Origin: Anaerolineaceae bacterium
Lineage (GTDB): Bacteria; Chloroflexota; Anaerolineae; Aggregatilineales; Phototrophicaceae
Assembly: GCA_002699585.1 (NCBI GenBank)
Contig: PABP01000009.1
Span: 731,750 to 795,749, forward strand
Reading direction: 5' to 3'
DNA: 64,000 nucleotides
How positions within the stretch are numbered: the first letter of the stretch is position 1; each line of letters begins with the position of its first letter. The notes under the pieces were generated by a model, which was given only the letters and a program-made list of their open reading frames with translations, was not told where the DNA came from and searched no databases. The position numbers were made by a program, and so were the translations under genes. Of the stretch, positions 16,835 through 26,056 are shown piece by piece.

Positions 16835-17836
16835 ATGCAATACCCACGCGCAGTAGACCTGAATAGCGGCACAGCGATGGTCGTCACCGATTTGCATGGT
16901 AATGGTGAGGTTTACGCACATCTACGTCAGACCTTTATTGAAATGAAAAAAAAGGGTCAGGCTGATTATTTTGTGCTCTGTGGGGATATGGTGCATGGCT
17001 ACAATGACGAGGAAGAAGATCAGAGCATCCCTATTTTACTCGATATCATGCGCTTACAGCAGCACTATGGGCCAGGGACCGTCTATATGTTGTTGGGCAA
17101 TCACGAAATGCCGCATATCTACAGCACAACGCTGGCCAAAGGCGACCGCGAATTTACGCCTCGTTTTGAGCGTGCCCTGGCGCGCTCCAAGCAAAATGAT
17201 GCGATCCGTCAGTTCTTGCAGTCATTGCCCTTTATGGTGCGTACCAAAGCCGGGGTACTCATCAACCACGCCGGAGCGACGCCTGCTATCAAGTCTGCTG
17301 ACATCGCTGAGCACATTCTTACCTTTGATCACGATGCGCTGTTGCGCTTGGCCGATGACAAGATCCTCAATGGGTACCCGCTGGAAAAACTCACTGACAA
17401 CCGCGAATATATGGCGCAGTCCATGTATTATCTGGCCATCAGTGGGCCAGATGACCCGCGTCTGACGCACTTTTTGCGTGGTCAGCTTATCGCCCAGACC
17501 AGCAATGAATTTGAGCTTTTATGGGAATTTCTTTTTACGCGCAATGAATTGGGGTGGTCGCTGGATGCCTATGAATTCGTGCTCTCGGAGTATCTTAAGC
17601 ACATTTCTACAGTCAGCCCCTATGAACAGCGGGTGCTGGTCAGTGGGCATATTCCAGTGCGTGGAGGGTACGCACTAATCGGCAAGCAACAATTACGGTT
17701 GGCCAGCTATGCGCATGCCAACCCGCCAAAAAGTGGGGCTTATCTGTTGTTGGATTGTGGGCAGCCGGTATCGCTCGCTGCCCATCTCATTCCGTTCATT
17801 CGTCCGACATTTGATGACAATGACGGCGCGAATTAG
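16835..17836 (+). CDS. Calcineurin-like metallophosphoesterase
   Basis: The metal-binding motifs of the calcineurin-like phosphoesterase fold are in order: VVTDLHGNGE (D-x-H) near residue 16, VLCGDMVHG (GD) near 46, LLGNHEMPH (GNHE) near 87, and VSGHIPVRGG (GHxP) near 270. These residues hold a two-metal centre that hydrolyses phosphoesters. The 333-residue length and the HGNGE variant resemble protein serine/threonine phosphatase relatives, but the substrate is unknown. A TTG at 16793 opens the frame earlier; the ATG at 16835 has AGGAT eight bases upstream and is preferred. It converges with the PspC gene one base after its stop. Confidence 0.85.
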   Translation: MQYPRAVDLNSGTAMVVTDLHGNGEVYAHLRQTFIEMKKKGQADYFVLCGDMVHGYNDEEEDQSIPILLDIMRLQQHYGPGTVYMLLGNHEMPHIYSTTLAKGDREFTPRFERALARSKQNDAIRQFLQSLPFMVRTKAGVLINHAGATPAIKSADIAEHILTFDHDALLRLADDKILNGYPLEKLTDNREYMAQSMYYLAISGPDDPRLTHFLRGQLIAQTSNEFELLWEFLFTRNELGWSLDAYEFVLSEYLKHISTVSPYEQRVLVSGHIPVRGGYALIGKQQLRLASYAHANPPKSGAYLLLDCGQPVSLAAHLIPFIRPTFDDNDGAN

Positions 17837-18103
17837 TTAGACCAGGTCTTCGTACAAATCTTCATCGTACAGGTCGTCGTTCTTGCGCTTGGTTTTTGCC
17901 CCAACGCGGACGTCAGATTCTTCTGGCATGACCATCCACAATACGACGTAGAGGATGAAACCATTGCCCATACCGAAGAACAGCAGCAAGAAGATAATAC
18001 GGACCAGTGTGGGGTCGACGTTGAAGTAGTCGGCGAGGCCGCCGCAAACACCAGCAACTTGGCGATTTGTTTGCGAACGGTACAGTCGTTTTTGTGTGCT
18101 CAT
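17837..18103 (-). CDS. PspC domain membrane protein (copy 1)
   Basis: PspC domains are about 60 residues, with a positively charged head and a GG-containing membrane helix. The signature is complete here: RLYRSQTNRQVAGVCGGLAD, then YFNVDPTLVRIIFLLLFFGM and a second helix VLYVVLWMVMPEE-like. A charged tail ending DDLYDEDLYEDLV follows, giving 88 residues. In enterobacteria PspC belongs to the phage-shock response to membrane damage; solo copies such as this are common in other phyla and their role is unsettled. The ATG at 18103 has AGGAG seven bases before it. Confidence 0.85.
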   Translation of the reverse strand: MSTQKRLYRSQTNRQVAGVCGGLADYFNVDPTLVRIIFLLLFFGMGNGFILYVVLWMVMPEESDVRVGAKTKRKNDDLYDEDLYEDLV

Positions 18104-18184
18104 GTATATTCTCCTGATAGCGGATATGTCAATGGATGGCATATCTGTGTAGTCTAATACAAGTTGGATGGGGGATCTACTGGC

Positions 18185-18370
18185 CTAGTAGTTGGGCATT
18201 ACCAACGACATCACGAAGTAAACCAGGATGCCAGGGCCACCCGCTAGCGCGAAAACCACAAATAGCAAGCGTACCAGAGTCGGGTCCACGTCGAAGTATT
18301 CTGCCAGCCCACCGCAAACACCTGCGATCTTGCGGTCATTTGATTTTGTCAGTCGTTTTGTTGATTGCAT
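18185..18370 (-). CDS. PspC domain membrane protein (copy 2)
   Basis: This 61-residue protein is almost only a PspC domain: RLTKSNDRKIAGVCGGLAEY, then FDVDPTLVRLLFVVFALAGG and a final helix ending LVMPNY. It is a close paralogue of the PspC protein about 80 bases downstream but lacks the acidic tail. The ATG at 18370 has AGGAT upstream. The two probably arose by tandem duplication and may form one membrane-stress unit. Confidence 0.82.
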   Translation of the reverse strand: MQSTKRLTKSNDRKIAGVCGGLAEYFDVDPTLVRLLFVVFALAGGPGILVYFVMSLVMPNY

Positions 18371-18499
18371 GATGCTCTGTATCCTTTTTATCAAGCGCTT
18401 AATCTGCGCTGTTTTTTGTTCGATCTATTGACTTATACGCAGATGTCACGCTTGCGTTGCGCAAGATACACGCTCTTTACGAGATTTTTGCAATTGTCT

Positions 18500-19039
18500 C
18501 TACAGGTGTTTATCAATGCCTGCATCAACCAGGGGCTGCAATTTAAGCAGCAGGTTGAGAATGATGGGGCATAGGGCTGCACCTTCGATCAGGTCATCCA
18601 GCACCCAGCGGAAATCTGGCGTGAATTGTGGATAGCGTCGGCAGCTATCTGGTCGGGCATCGTAAACGCTGCACAGTTTGCCTTTGAGCAGGGCACAGGG
18701 CTGCTGTTTGAAACATCCCCATTCATCGTTCGCCTGGGCGCTTTCATGGTCAATATAAGCTGCCTGGAAAGCCACTTGCGTCATACCCAGATGTTGGCCC
18801 AGCCGCTGGCTATCGTCTTCCGTCAGATAGACCGTCAGGTTGTGGCAGCAGTTGGCGCATTGGGTGCAATCGATAGCAGCCACAATCGGGGTCGCCAGCC
18901 TATCGATGAAGGCATCAAGTGCCGTATCATCCAGGTCCTCATCGAATTGCAGCATATAGCGCATGACCTCGAACGCATCTTGATGGGCTTTCGCCACCTC
19001 AGCGACGGTATCCAGGTCGGTGATGAGCATGTCAGACAT
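18500..19039 (-). CDS. YkgJ-family cysteine cluster protein
   Basis: The cysteine pattern of the YkgJ / CxxCxxCC metal-chelating family is present: CTQCANCCHNLTVYLTEDD near residue 58. Later come GCFKQQPCALLKGKLCSVY and RPDSCRRYPQ. The family is thought to bind zinc or an iron-sulfur cluster, with no agreed function. The N-terminal 55 residues are helical and acidic. The gene begins one base after the fmt stop, so it is probably cotranscribed with fmt. Confidence 0.85.
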   Translation of the reverse strand: MSDMLITDLDTVAEVAKAHQDAFEVMRYMLQFDEDLDDTALDAFIDRLATPIVAAIDCTQCANCCHNLTVYLTEDDSQRLGQHLGMTQVAFQAAYIDHESAQANDEWGCFKQQPCALLKGKLCSVYDARPDSCRRYPQFTPDFRWVLDDLIEGAALCPIILNLLLKLQPLVDAGIDKHL

Positions 19040-19040
19040 G

Positions 19041-19976
19041 TTAATCCGCAGTTGCTTTCAGTTGGCTGCCGACGAACGCCGGATAGCCATTGACGAACTC
19101 TGCCACCGGGACGCGCTTTTTCCCGGCGAGCTGCACCTCATCCAGTGCCAGTAACCCATCACCTGTTCCCACAGCGATCACGCTATCTTGCTCGATGACG
19201 GTTCCAGCAGGGGCCTTGCCAGTCAGCACGTGGCCACCCAGTATCTTGATCTGTTTGCCATCCCAATAGCTGAACGTCCCCGGCCAGGGGGTAAACGCCC
19301 GGATACGCCGTTCGATGGTCGCTGCGGGTTGCGTCCAGTCGATGTTGCCATCCTCCCGGCTGATCTGTGGTGCGTAGGTAGTGGCATCATCATCCTGTGC
19401 TACGGGCTGGATTGACCCGTCCAGGTATCCCGGCAGGGTATCAATCAACAGATCCGCACCCAGTTCGGCCATTTTGTCGTGCAGGCTCTCGCCTGTTTCA
19501 TCATCTGTGATGGGGATGGCCCGCTTGCTCAACATCGGGCCTGTATCCAACCCGGCATCCATCAGCATGATGGTGATGCCCGTTTCTGCATCTCCGGCAA
19601 TAATCGATGCCTGTAAGGGGGCCGCACCACGCCAGCGCGGCAGCAGCGATCCATGCACATTGATGCAGCCCTTATGCGGAATATCCAGCACCGCTTGCGG
19701 CAATAGCTGCCCGAAAGCCGCGACCACATACAGATCAGGAATGCCCATCTCCTTGAGTTCGGCGATGGCACTTTTACGGCGCACTTTTTCCGGTTGGTAC
19801 ACGGGGATGCCCGCTGCTTCTGCTGCCACTTTGATCGGTGGCGGCTTCAAGTCACCGCGGCGACCTGCGGGACGGTCTGGTTGGGTGACGACGCCTATCA
19901 CGTCATGGTGTTCGATGAGCGCTTTTAGTGTGGGCACGGCAAAATCAGGTGTGCCCATAAAAATGATGCTGGCCAT
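19041..19976 (-). CDS. fmt: Methionyl-tRNA formyltransferase
   Basis: Fmt formylates the initiator Met-tRNA using 10-formyltetrahydrofolate. Signatures are IIFMGTPDFAVPTLKALI at the start, VTQPDRPAGRRGDLKPPPIK near 35-54, and the catalytic region NVHGSLLPRWRGAAPLQASI near 108 with ITIMLMDAGLDTGPML after it. The C-terminal OB-like domain runs from about 205 to the end. The 311 residues fit the family. It is divergent from recJ with a 127-base gap, and the YkgJ gene follows. Confidence 0.96.
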   Translation of the reverse strand: MASIIFMGTPDFAVPTLKALIEHHDVIGVVTQPDRPAGRRGDLKPPPIKVAAEAAGIPVYQPEKVRRKSAIAELKEMGIPDLYVVAAFGQLLPQAVLDIPHKGCINVHGSLLPRWRGAAPLQASIIAGDAETGITIMLMDAGLDTGPMLSKRAIPITDDETGESLHDKMAELGADLLIDTLPGYLDGSIQPVAQDDDATTYAPQISREDGNIDWTQPAATIERRIRAFTPWPGTFSYWDGKQIKILGGHVLTGKAPAGTVIEQDSVIAVGTGDGLLALDEVQLAGKKRVPVAEFVNGYPAFVGSQLKATAD

Positions 19977-20103
19977 GGGGCCTTCTTTCTAGTTGAGTGC
20001 AAGCGTAGTTCGGTATAAGTTTGGTTTTCGTTTGCGCTTGTGGCGCATTTCGCAGCGTGGTAGTATCGAGTCATTCTTAGCCAAAGTATACGTATTGCAC
20101 CCT

Positions 20104-21831
20104 ATGATAAGCAAACGTTGGACAATCGCTCCGGCGGTTCCCCGTGCATTGTTGGCAAAATACCAGGGCATCAGTCCCATTCTGGCACAGATTCTCTACA
20201 ATCGCGGCCTACAAACGCCGGAAGAAGCCCATCACTTCCTGTATGATCGTGAGATCAATACCGATCCCTTTGCCTATAAAGACATGGAAAAGGCTGTTGA
20301 GCGCATAACGACGGCCATTAAACAGCACGAGAAAATCGCCGTCTATGGCGACTTCGATGCCGATGGCGTGACATCCACCACCCTGATGATGCAGGCCCTT
20401 AATGCCCTCAAAGCCGATGCTATCGCTTATATTCCCCATCGTGTCGATGAAGGCTACGGCCTCAACAGCCCAGCCTTGTATGAATTAGCTTCCCAGGGCG
20501 TCAAGCTGGTGATTACCGTTGACTGTGGCATTCGCTCTGTGCAAGAAGTTGCTGATGGCAAAGCGGCTGGCCTTGATATTGTTATCACCGATCATCACTC
20601 CGTCGGCCCAGAAATCCCGGAAGCCGATGCGGTCGTCAATCCGCAGCAGGAAGATTGCCCAGGGGATACCAGTCTGGCCGGGGTTGGTGTGGCTTTTATG
20701 GTTGTGCGTGCCTTGCTGCTCGATGGCTGGCGGCGCAATGGCGGCAGCTTCGCGCCCTATAAAACGCTGGTTGATGACTTGCTCGACCTGGTGGCCATTG
20801 GTACCGTTGCCGATATTATGCCGCTTAACACGCCCATGAACCGGAATCTGGTCCGGCGCGGCCTGGAAGTACTCAACACGGCCCAGCGACCCGGCATACA
20901 AGCTTTGCTGGAAGTCGCAGGTGTCAAGCCGGGGCAGGCGACAGCGATGACCATCGGTTTTGGGCTGGGGCCGCGTATCAATGCCGCTGGTCGCCTCGAT
21001 AGCGCTCTGACCGCTTACAAAGTCCTATCAGCCCCCACGCTGAAGCAAGCCCGCATCTATGCCGAGGAACTTCAGCATCTTAACAGTGAGCGCCAAACGC
21101 TGACGCGTGATGCCCAGCGTCGCATTCAGGCTTACATAGAAGATAGTGGCCTGGGAGAGGGCAACTTGCTCTTCGCTGCGGATAATGCCGTATCACCGGG
21201 AATTGTCGGGTTGGTTGCGGGTCGCCTGACGGAATCCTACTATCGGCCTGCTGTCGTCCTCGACCAGGGTGATACAGAAAGCCATGCATCCTGCCGCAGC
21301 ATACCGGAATTCCACATTACGCACGCGCTGGATGCCTGCGCCGAATTATTAGTTCGGCATGGTGGCCACGCAGCGGCAGCCGGCTTCACCATCCTCAATG
21401 AAAATATCGACCGCTTACAAAGCCGTCTCATGGAGATGGCCGAAGCCGAGTTAGCAGGTCGTGAATTGCTGCCAGAGCTAGCCATCGACATGGAATTGTC
21501 CATGCGTCAGCTTTCTATGGCCCTGATTGAAGAACTCAGCGTGTTAGAGCCAACCGGTAACGGCAACGAACAACCTATTTTCCTGACGCGCAACGTTCGC
21601 GTGGTGGAATCACGCACGGTCGGTGCCGATGGTCAACACCTCAAGTTACGTGTCGCCGCCGATAATGAGCCGCCGATTGATTGCATCGGCTTCCGGCTCG
21701 GCCACTGGAACGACAATATGCCCGATTACCTCGATGTGGCCTATTGCCTGGAAGTCAATGAGTGGCATGGCCGCCGTAACCTTCAGCTCAACCTTAAGGA
21801 TGTGCAGCCCGTTAAGGTTGCCAAAGCATGA
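20104..21831 (+). CDS. recJ: Single-stranded-DNA-specific exonuclease RecJ
   Basis: RecJ degrades single-stranded DNA 5' to 3' in recombination and mismatch or base repair. DHH-family motifs are clear: VYGDFDADGVTSTTLMMQAL near residue 80, VITVDCGIRSV near 137, VITDHHSVGPEIPEADAVVN near 160, and the DHHA1 motif RHGGHAAAAGFT near 420. An OB-like C-terminal domain follows. A frame opens at 19993, but the ATG at 20104 gives 575 residues, the usual size, and begins just before the conserved region. The stop overlaps the start of the next gene by 4 bases. Confidence 0.95.
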   Translation: MISKRWTIAPAVPRALLAKYQGISPILAQILYNRGLQTPEEAHHFLYDREINTDPFAYKDMEKAVERITTAIKQHEKIAVYGDFDADGVTSTTLMMQALNALKADAIAYIPHRVDEGYGLNSPALYELASQGVKLVITVDCGIRSVQEVADGKAAGLDIVITDHHSVGPEIPEADAVVNPQQEDCPGDTSLAGVGVAFMVVRALLLDGWRRNGGSFAPYKTLVDDLLDLVAIGTVADIMPLNTPMNRNLVRRGLEVLNTAQRPGIQALLEVAGVKPGQATAMTIGFGLGPRINAAGRLDSALTAYKVLSAPTLKQARIYAEELQHLNSERQTLTRDAQRRIQAYIEDSGLGEGNLLFAADNAVSPGIVGLVAGRLTESYYRPAVVLDQGDTESHASCRSIPEFHITHALDACAELLVRHGGHAAAAGFTILNENIDRLQSRLMEMAEAELAGRELLPELAIDMELSMRQLSMALIEELSVLEPTGNGNEQPIFLTRNVRVVESRTVGADGQHLKLRVAADNEPPIDCIGFRLGHWNDNMPDYLDVAYCLEVNEWHGRRNLQLNLKDVQPVKVAKA

Positions 21832-23210
21832 AACGCCTGCTCATCGTCGTCGTATGCCTGTTGGTGCTGATGCCTGCCTCGGCTCAGACGGATGGCACGC
21901 CCAACCGCTTTGGCGTCGTTGAAGGCTTCTGGTATCCTGAACTGGCTTGTGACCTGGGTGTTGGCTGGGAACGTATTATCTTCGATTGGGCGCAGCATCA
22001 ACCCACAGGCCCCGATGACTGGCATACGCTCAATGTCGATGACCGCTGGCTAAAAGCCGCCGATGCTTGCGACCGCGAAGTCGTTGCTATCTTCAAGAAT
22101 ACGCCTGCCTGGGCCACCGATGGCACTGCTGGACCCGGTGTCCCGCGTGGCTTGTACTTGCCGTATGATGACCCTGAAAACGCCTGGGGGCAGTTCGTCC
22201 ATAAAACCGCCGCATACTATGCCAGTCGTGGCGTTTCGCGCTTTATCATCTGGAACGAGCCAGACATCGAACCCGATGTCTACGGCTTTGAATTTGAAGG
22301 TGATCTGGAAGATTACTTCCGTCTGCTGAAAGTCGCCTATCTTGCTGCCAAATCGGCCAATCCTGCTGCACAGATCCACCTCGCAGGCACAACCTACTGG
22401 CATGACGTTAACGAGGGCCGCACGCCCTTTATCGAGCGTTTGCTGGACAGGATAGACCAGGACCCCGAAGCTCAGCAGTACGATTATTATTTCGATGTCC
22501 TCAGTCTGCACATCTACTTTCGCTCACAGACTGTCTACGATCTGGTGCGGCGTGCCCGTACCGCCCTCGATGAACATGGTTTGCAGCATAAAGCCGTCTG
22601 GATTAACGAAACCAATGCCGCTCCTACTGACGACCCGGATTGGCCTGTTGATCGTCCTGTATATGACCTCGACCTGGCGCACCAATCTGAATTTTTGGTG
22701 CAGTCCGCTGTATTGGGGTTGGCCGCAGGCGCGGAACGCATCGCTGTCTACAAACTTTACGATCAGGCTTTGCCACCTGCTGCGGAGTCGTTTGGTATCC
22801 TCAGCCCAGCCGATGCCTCTCGACGTCTGGCATTCACCACCTGGCAGATGATCGCGACTCAGTTTGCTGATGTCACCGAGGTCGAACTGGCCCAAACCAG
22901 TACGCTGACAGCCGCGCGCCTGCATCATGCCAATGGCCGTTTCACGCTGGTGCTGTGGGCCGTAGATGCCAATGGAACGGCGGTAGACATCACCCTGAGC
23001 GAGAATAAGGCCACTCTTATTGGCCTGGATAACCAGTTCACAATTGTCCAGTTAGACGACAATGTGTATAGTGTGACATTAGCTGCCGCACACTGTACGG
23101 AAGTCGATGGATGCTTTATCGGCGGCACGCCCATCATCCTCACAACCTACGGAGATGTGGCCATCACAGAAAGCACACCCACAGGTGTGCAACCCATAAC
23201 GTTTAATTAG
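21828..23210 (+). CDS. Secreted TIM-barrel glycoside hydrolase-like protein (GH39/GH5-like, clan A type)
   Basis: A signal peptide covers residues 1-20 (MKRLLIVVVCLLVLMPASAQ). The body looks like a clan A glycosidase barrel: FIIWNEPDIEPDVYG near residue 140 holds the N-E-P acid/base Glu of this clan. AVWINETNAAPTDD near 258 could supply the nucleophile Glu. A C-terminal beta-sandwich-like part follows from about 370. No carbohydrate-binding module or anchor is visible. The sugar substrate cannot be stated. It overlaps recJ by 4 bases (ATGA), an odd partner for a secreted protein, and the DUF1385 gene follows after 10 bases. Confidence 0.75.
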   Translation: MKRLLIVVVCLLVLMPASAQTDGTPNRFGVVEGFWYPELACDLGVGWERIIFDWAQHQPTGPDDWHTLNVDDRWLKAADACDREVVAIFKNTPAWATDGTAGPGVPRGLYLPYDDPENAWGQFVHKTAAYYASRGVSRFIIWNEPDIEPDVYGFEFEGDLEDYFRLLKVAYLAAKSANPAAQIHLAGTTYWHDVNEGRTPFIERLLDRIDQDPEAQQYDYYFDVLSLHIYFRSQTVYDLVRRARTALDEHGLQHKAVWINETNAAPTDDPDWPVDRPVYDLDLAHQSEFLVQSAVLGLAAGAERIAVYKLYDQALPPAAESFGILSPADASRRLAFTTWQMIATQFADVTEVELAQTSTLTAARLHHANGRFTLVLWAVDANGTAVDITLSENKATLIGLDNQFTIVQLDDNVYSVTLAAAHCTEVDGCFIGGTPIILTTYGDVAITESTPTGVQPITFN

Positions 23211-23220
23211 GAGCACAATC

Positions 23221-24300
23221 GTGGGCGAAGCAAAAAAAGTTCCACAAGAGATCAAATTTTCCTACGGCGGGCAGGCTGTTATTGAAGGTGTCCTCATGCG
23301 AGGTGCCAATAACGCCGCCATTGCTGTCCGTAACCCGGAAGGCGAAATCGTCGTCCACGAGCAGCCTTTGAACAAGGCCATCTATCGCAGTTGGATTGCC
23401 AGGACGCCCTTTGTGCGCGGTCTGGTCGGCCTCTGGGATGCCCTTGGCCTGGGCATGCGTGCCCTGATGTGGGCAGCCGATGTGGCCCTTGGCGAAGAAG
23501 AAGACATCAGCTTCAATGGGCCGATTGGTTTTGCGACTGTCGCCGTGTCACTCGTCCTGGGGATTGGCCTGTTCTTCCTGCTGCCGACGACATTGGCCAC
23601 AGGCATCGGCAGCGCGCTCGGGATTTCTGCGCCGGAACCTGTTTTCGAAGAAGCCAACCCTGACGCTACCGAGGCTGCGGTTGAAGCCGACGATGGCGGG
23701 CAGCTATTTATCTTTTACGAAGCGCTGCCTATCGGCGTGGAAGCGACCATCATTAACTTCATTGAAGCGGTCGTGCAACTTGGCATCCTGATTATCTATA
23801 TTTCCGTGATTGGCCAGCTTAATGATGTTAAGCGTCTGTTTGGCTATCATGGCGCGGAACATAAGACGATCAACGCTTATGAAGCTGGCGATGAACTTAC
23901 GCCGGAGATCGTCAGCACGTACCCGATTGAGCACCCACGCTGTGGTACAGCCTTCCTGCTGACTGTCGTTTTCGTCAGTGTGTTTGTTTTCTCGCTGCTA
24001 GGACGTCCGCCGTTCATATGGTTGATTATCTCGCGTGTTGTATTGATTCCGGTCATTGCCGGCATTGCCTATGAATATCTAAAATGGTCAGCCGATAACC
24101 TGCATCGGCCCTGGGTGCGCGTCATCGTTAAGCCCAACCTCATGCTCCAACACCTGACCACTCGTGAGCCGGACCTGACCATGTGCGAAGTGGCTATCAC
24201 CAGCTTTAAGCGCGTGCTTTACTCAGAAGGCTTGATTGACGAAGCCGAAGCCGCCATCCCGGAACCGAACCCATTGGCGGTTGCTCCCGCTGGTGACTAA
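23221..24300 (+). CDS. DUF1385 (YqhQ-type) membrane protein
   Basis: The family marks are SYGGQAVIEGVLMRGANNAA near residue 14, FGYHGAEHKTINAYEAGDEL near 217 and YPIEHPRCGTAFLL near 236. Several membrane helices lie at about residues 98-120, 180-205, 244-262 and 268-290. DUF1385 proteins are widespread in Firmicutes and Chloroflexota and have been described as predicted metal-dependent enzymes, but no activity is established. The H-G-A-E-H-K and H-P-R-C-G-T motifs could hold a metal. The start is a GTG with GGAG nearby, 10 bases after the preceding gene. A bidirectional terminator follows. Confidence 0.88.
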   Translation: MGEAKKVPQEIKFSYGGQAVIEGVLMRGANNAAIAVRNPEGEIVVHEQPLNKAIYRSWIARTPFVRGLVGLWDALGLGMRALMWAADVALGEEEDISFNGPIGFATVAVSLVLGIGLFFLLPTTLATGIGSALGISAPEPVFEEANPDATEAAVEADDGGQLFIFYEALPIGVEATIINFIEAVVQLGILIIYISVIGQLNDVKRLFGYHGAEHKTINAYEAGDELTPEIVSTYPIEHPRCGTAFLLTVVFVSVFVFSLLGRPPFIWLIISRVVLIPVIAGIAYEYLKWSADNLHRPWVRVIVKPNLMLQHLTTREPDLTMCEVAITSFKRVLYSEGLIDEAEAAIPEPNPLAVAPAGD

Positions 24301-24326
24301 GCCACGCAGCCGTAAAGTCTAAATAC

Positions 24327-24356
24327 AAAAGGCGCATTCGATATGCGCCTTTTTGT
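24327..24356. terminator. Bidirectional rho-independent terminator
   Basis: AAAAGGCGCAT (24327-24337) pairs with ATGCGCCTTTT (24343-24353) over a five-base loop, with A-run and T-run on the two sides. It can end both the DUF1385 gene (plus) and the methyltransferase-like gene (minus), which converge here. Confidence 0.82.
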
Positions 24357-24383
24357 GTTCTGATGTTTAGGGAAAATCGCGCC

Positions 24384-25022
24384 TTAAATATCTTCCGCGT
24401 ATTTAATCCCGCTGACGATATACAACGGGTCGCCATCCGATGGCGTCACCTTTTTATGCTTGATGTTGATGAAACCGCCAGCGAGCACATAATATTGCTG
24501 CACCAGATCAATGAGTTCATCATCTGACGAGTTCATGAACACGGAAACAGTCTTGGTGGGGAAGTATCGATTGGAGAAGCTGACAATGAAAATGCCGTCT
24601 GGCTTCAGCACCCGGTACACATCTTTGAATACCTTCACCGGATGTTTAAGGTACTGCACGCTGACCGCACACAACACCGCATCATAACGATTATCCGGGT
24701 AGGGCAGCATCGGCGTGACGTTCAAATCGTGGATGATGAACTCATCCAATTGCGGATTATCGTCCATCTCCTCGGCATTCATCCCCAGCCCGACCACAGA
24801 AATGGGGTCAAGTGATGGCGGGATATGGGAGCGCCAACTGCTCATCATGTCCAGGTAGATGCCATGCGCTGGCACATGCCGCGCATAGTAATTTTCTAGG
24901 GCAGCTATCGCAGGTCCATCAATATGAACAACTTTGCGTGGCTCATTATAAAATTCATGATCGCTACTGTCATCTAGCCGCGTAAAGTAGCTCTCTGGTA
25001 AGGTGTTTTCTCTCATAGTCAT
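24384..25022 (-). CDS. Class I SAM-dependent methyltransferase-like protein
   Basis: The 212-residue product resembles methyltransferase type 11 proteins. YLDMMSSWRSHIP near residue 56 is a weak motif I, VVGLGMNAEEM follows, and FIIHDLNVTPMLPYPDNRYD leads to VLCAVSVQYLKHPVKVFKDV near 115 (motif IV/post). VYRVLKPDGIFIVSFSNRYF near 137 is motif VI. The glycine-rich SAM loop is poorly kept (DMMSSW in place of DxGxG), so activity should not be assumed. The start could also be the ATG at 25016. The preceding gene is hypothetical and lies 33 bases away. Confidence 0.72.
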   Translation of the reverse strand: MTMRENTLPESYFTRLDDSSDHEFYNEPRKVVHIDGPAIAALENYYARHVPAHGIYLDMMSSWRSHIPPSLDPISVVGLGMNAEEMDDNPQLDEFIIHDLNVTPMLPYPDNRYDAVLCAVSVQYLKHPVKVFKDVYRVLKPDGIFIVSFSNRYFPTKTVSVFMNSSDDELIDLVQQYYVLAGGFINIKHKKVTPSDGDPLYIVSGIKYAEDI

Positions 25023-25055
25023 CCACGCATTGCCTTCTGGATTGGAAGCTGCAAA

Positions 25056-25880
25056 TTAGTAGTTGGGTTTGTATCGCTTTGCAACTGCCTCTAGCATATC
25101 ATATGCTTTGCTGACATTCCTGAAAAAAGGCCTATTTTCGTCCCATTGGCCGTGTACTTCGTTCGATGTTTCGCTGTTTTGTATGGCCAATTTGCGATAG
25201 GCATTTACCGTTTGCGGGTAAAGCCCCGGTGTTTTTTCGTAAGCCGCGCACAAAAAGCCCAACAGATCCACCGCCGCCCAGGCTTCTTCCATGCCGTAGC
25301 TGATGGCAAACGTCCACTTTTCCGACGAATGATAATAAATCACGACCTGTTCCAGGTGCTTAATCAGGTCGTCAACGACCTGGCTGGTACGCACTTTAGA
25401 CTGGCCAAACTCATTTTTCCATTTGTGTTTAGAGAACATCGGCAGCGGGATTGCCGGGATTTTCGTCTCCTGTGATAACACATCATGTTCGAGAAAGCTT
25501 GCTTTATCCCGCAAATAGTCGAAGAGTTGGACAACTGTGGACCGATATTTCTCGCGGAAAGCTTGCTCGTTATACGGCAAACGCTGCGTCTTATCCGTTT
25601 CTTCGACGTTCCAGTCGGCATCCCACACGGTCATGAAGATGTCTCGCCAGCGTTTGACGGACTTTTCTGGGAAGACATAGTCTTCATTACCGTGTTTATG
25701 TCGATCACACAGCAATAATACCTCAACAAGGCTGATGACTTCCAATACCCAGCGGCTATGATACTGAATATTTTCAGGAGAAAGCCAATAAGCGAGTTCG
25801 CGTTCCAGACGATCCGTTATCGTCGTATAGAAGTCGAGGGCTTCGTCACTATCGTAGATACCATCTGACCAACGTGCCAA
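25056..25880 (-). CDS. Hypothetical protein, N-terminus resembling DUF4259-type proteins
   Basis: The best start is a TTG at 25880, preceded by AAGGA with an eight-base spacer; it gives a 274-residue product beginning MARWSDGIYDSDEALDF. The frame opens 7 codons earlier at another TTG. The first lines recall the W-G-x-G-x-F-x-x-D opening of DUF4259 proteins. The rest is helical and rich in Trp and Tyr, with no motif I know. No signal or membrane segment is present. Function unknown. Confidence 0.6.
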   Translation of the reverse strand: MARWSDGIYDSDEALDFYTTITDRLERELAYWLSPENIQYHSRWVLEVISLVEVLLLCDRHKHGNEDYVFPEKSVKRWRDIFMTVWDADWNVEETDKTQRLPYNEQAFREKYRSTVVQLFDYLRDKASFLEHDVLSQETKIPAIPLPMFSKHKWKNEFGQSKVRTSQVVDDLIKHLEQVVIYYHSSEKWTFAISYGMEEAWAAVDLLGFLCAAYEKTPGLYPQTVNAYRKLAIQNSETSNEVHGQWDENRPFFRNVSKAYDMLEAVAKRYKPNY

Positions 25881-26056
25881 CGTATTATTCCTTAATAACA
25901 AATTTCAAACCTAACACAATTGTTACATGGCCAACTTGCATAAAACTTGCACAGATTAGCCAGTAATAGGCTTGGGAACATTAACGACTATGACAGATTG
26001 TAGTCCGGTATTTGGATTAGTGGAAGCCTGACGTGAGTATTACGAAGCGTATAACA

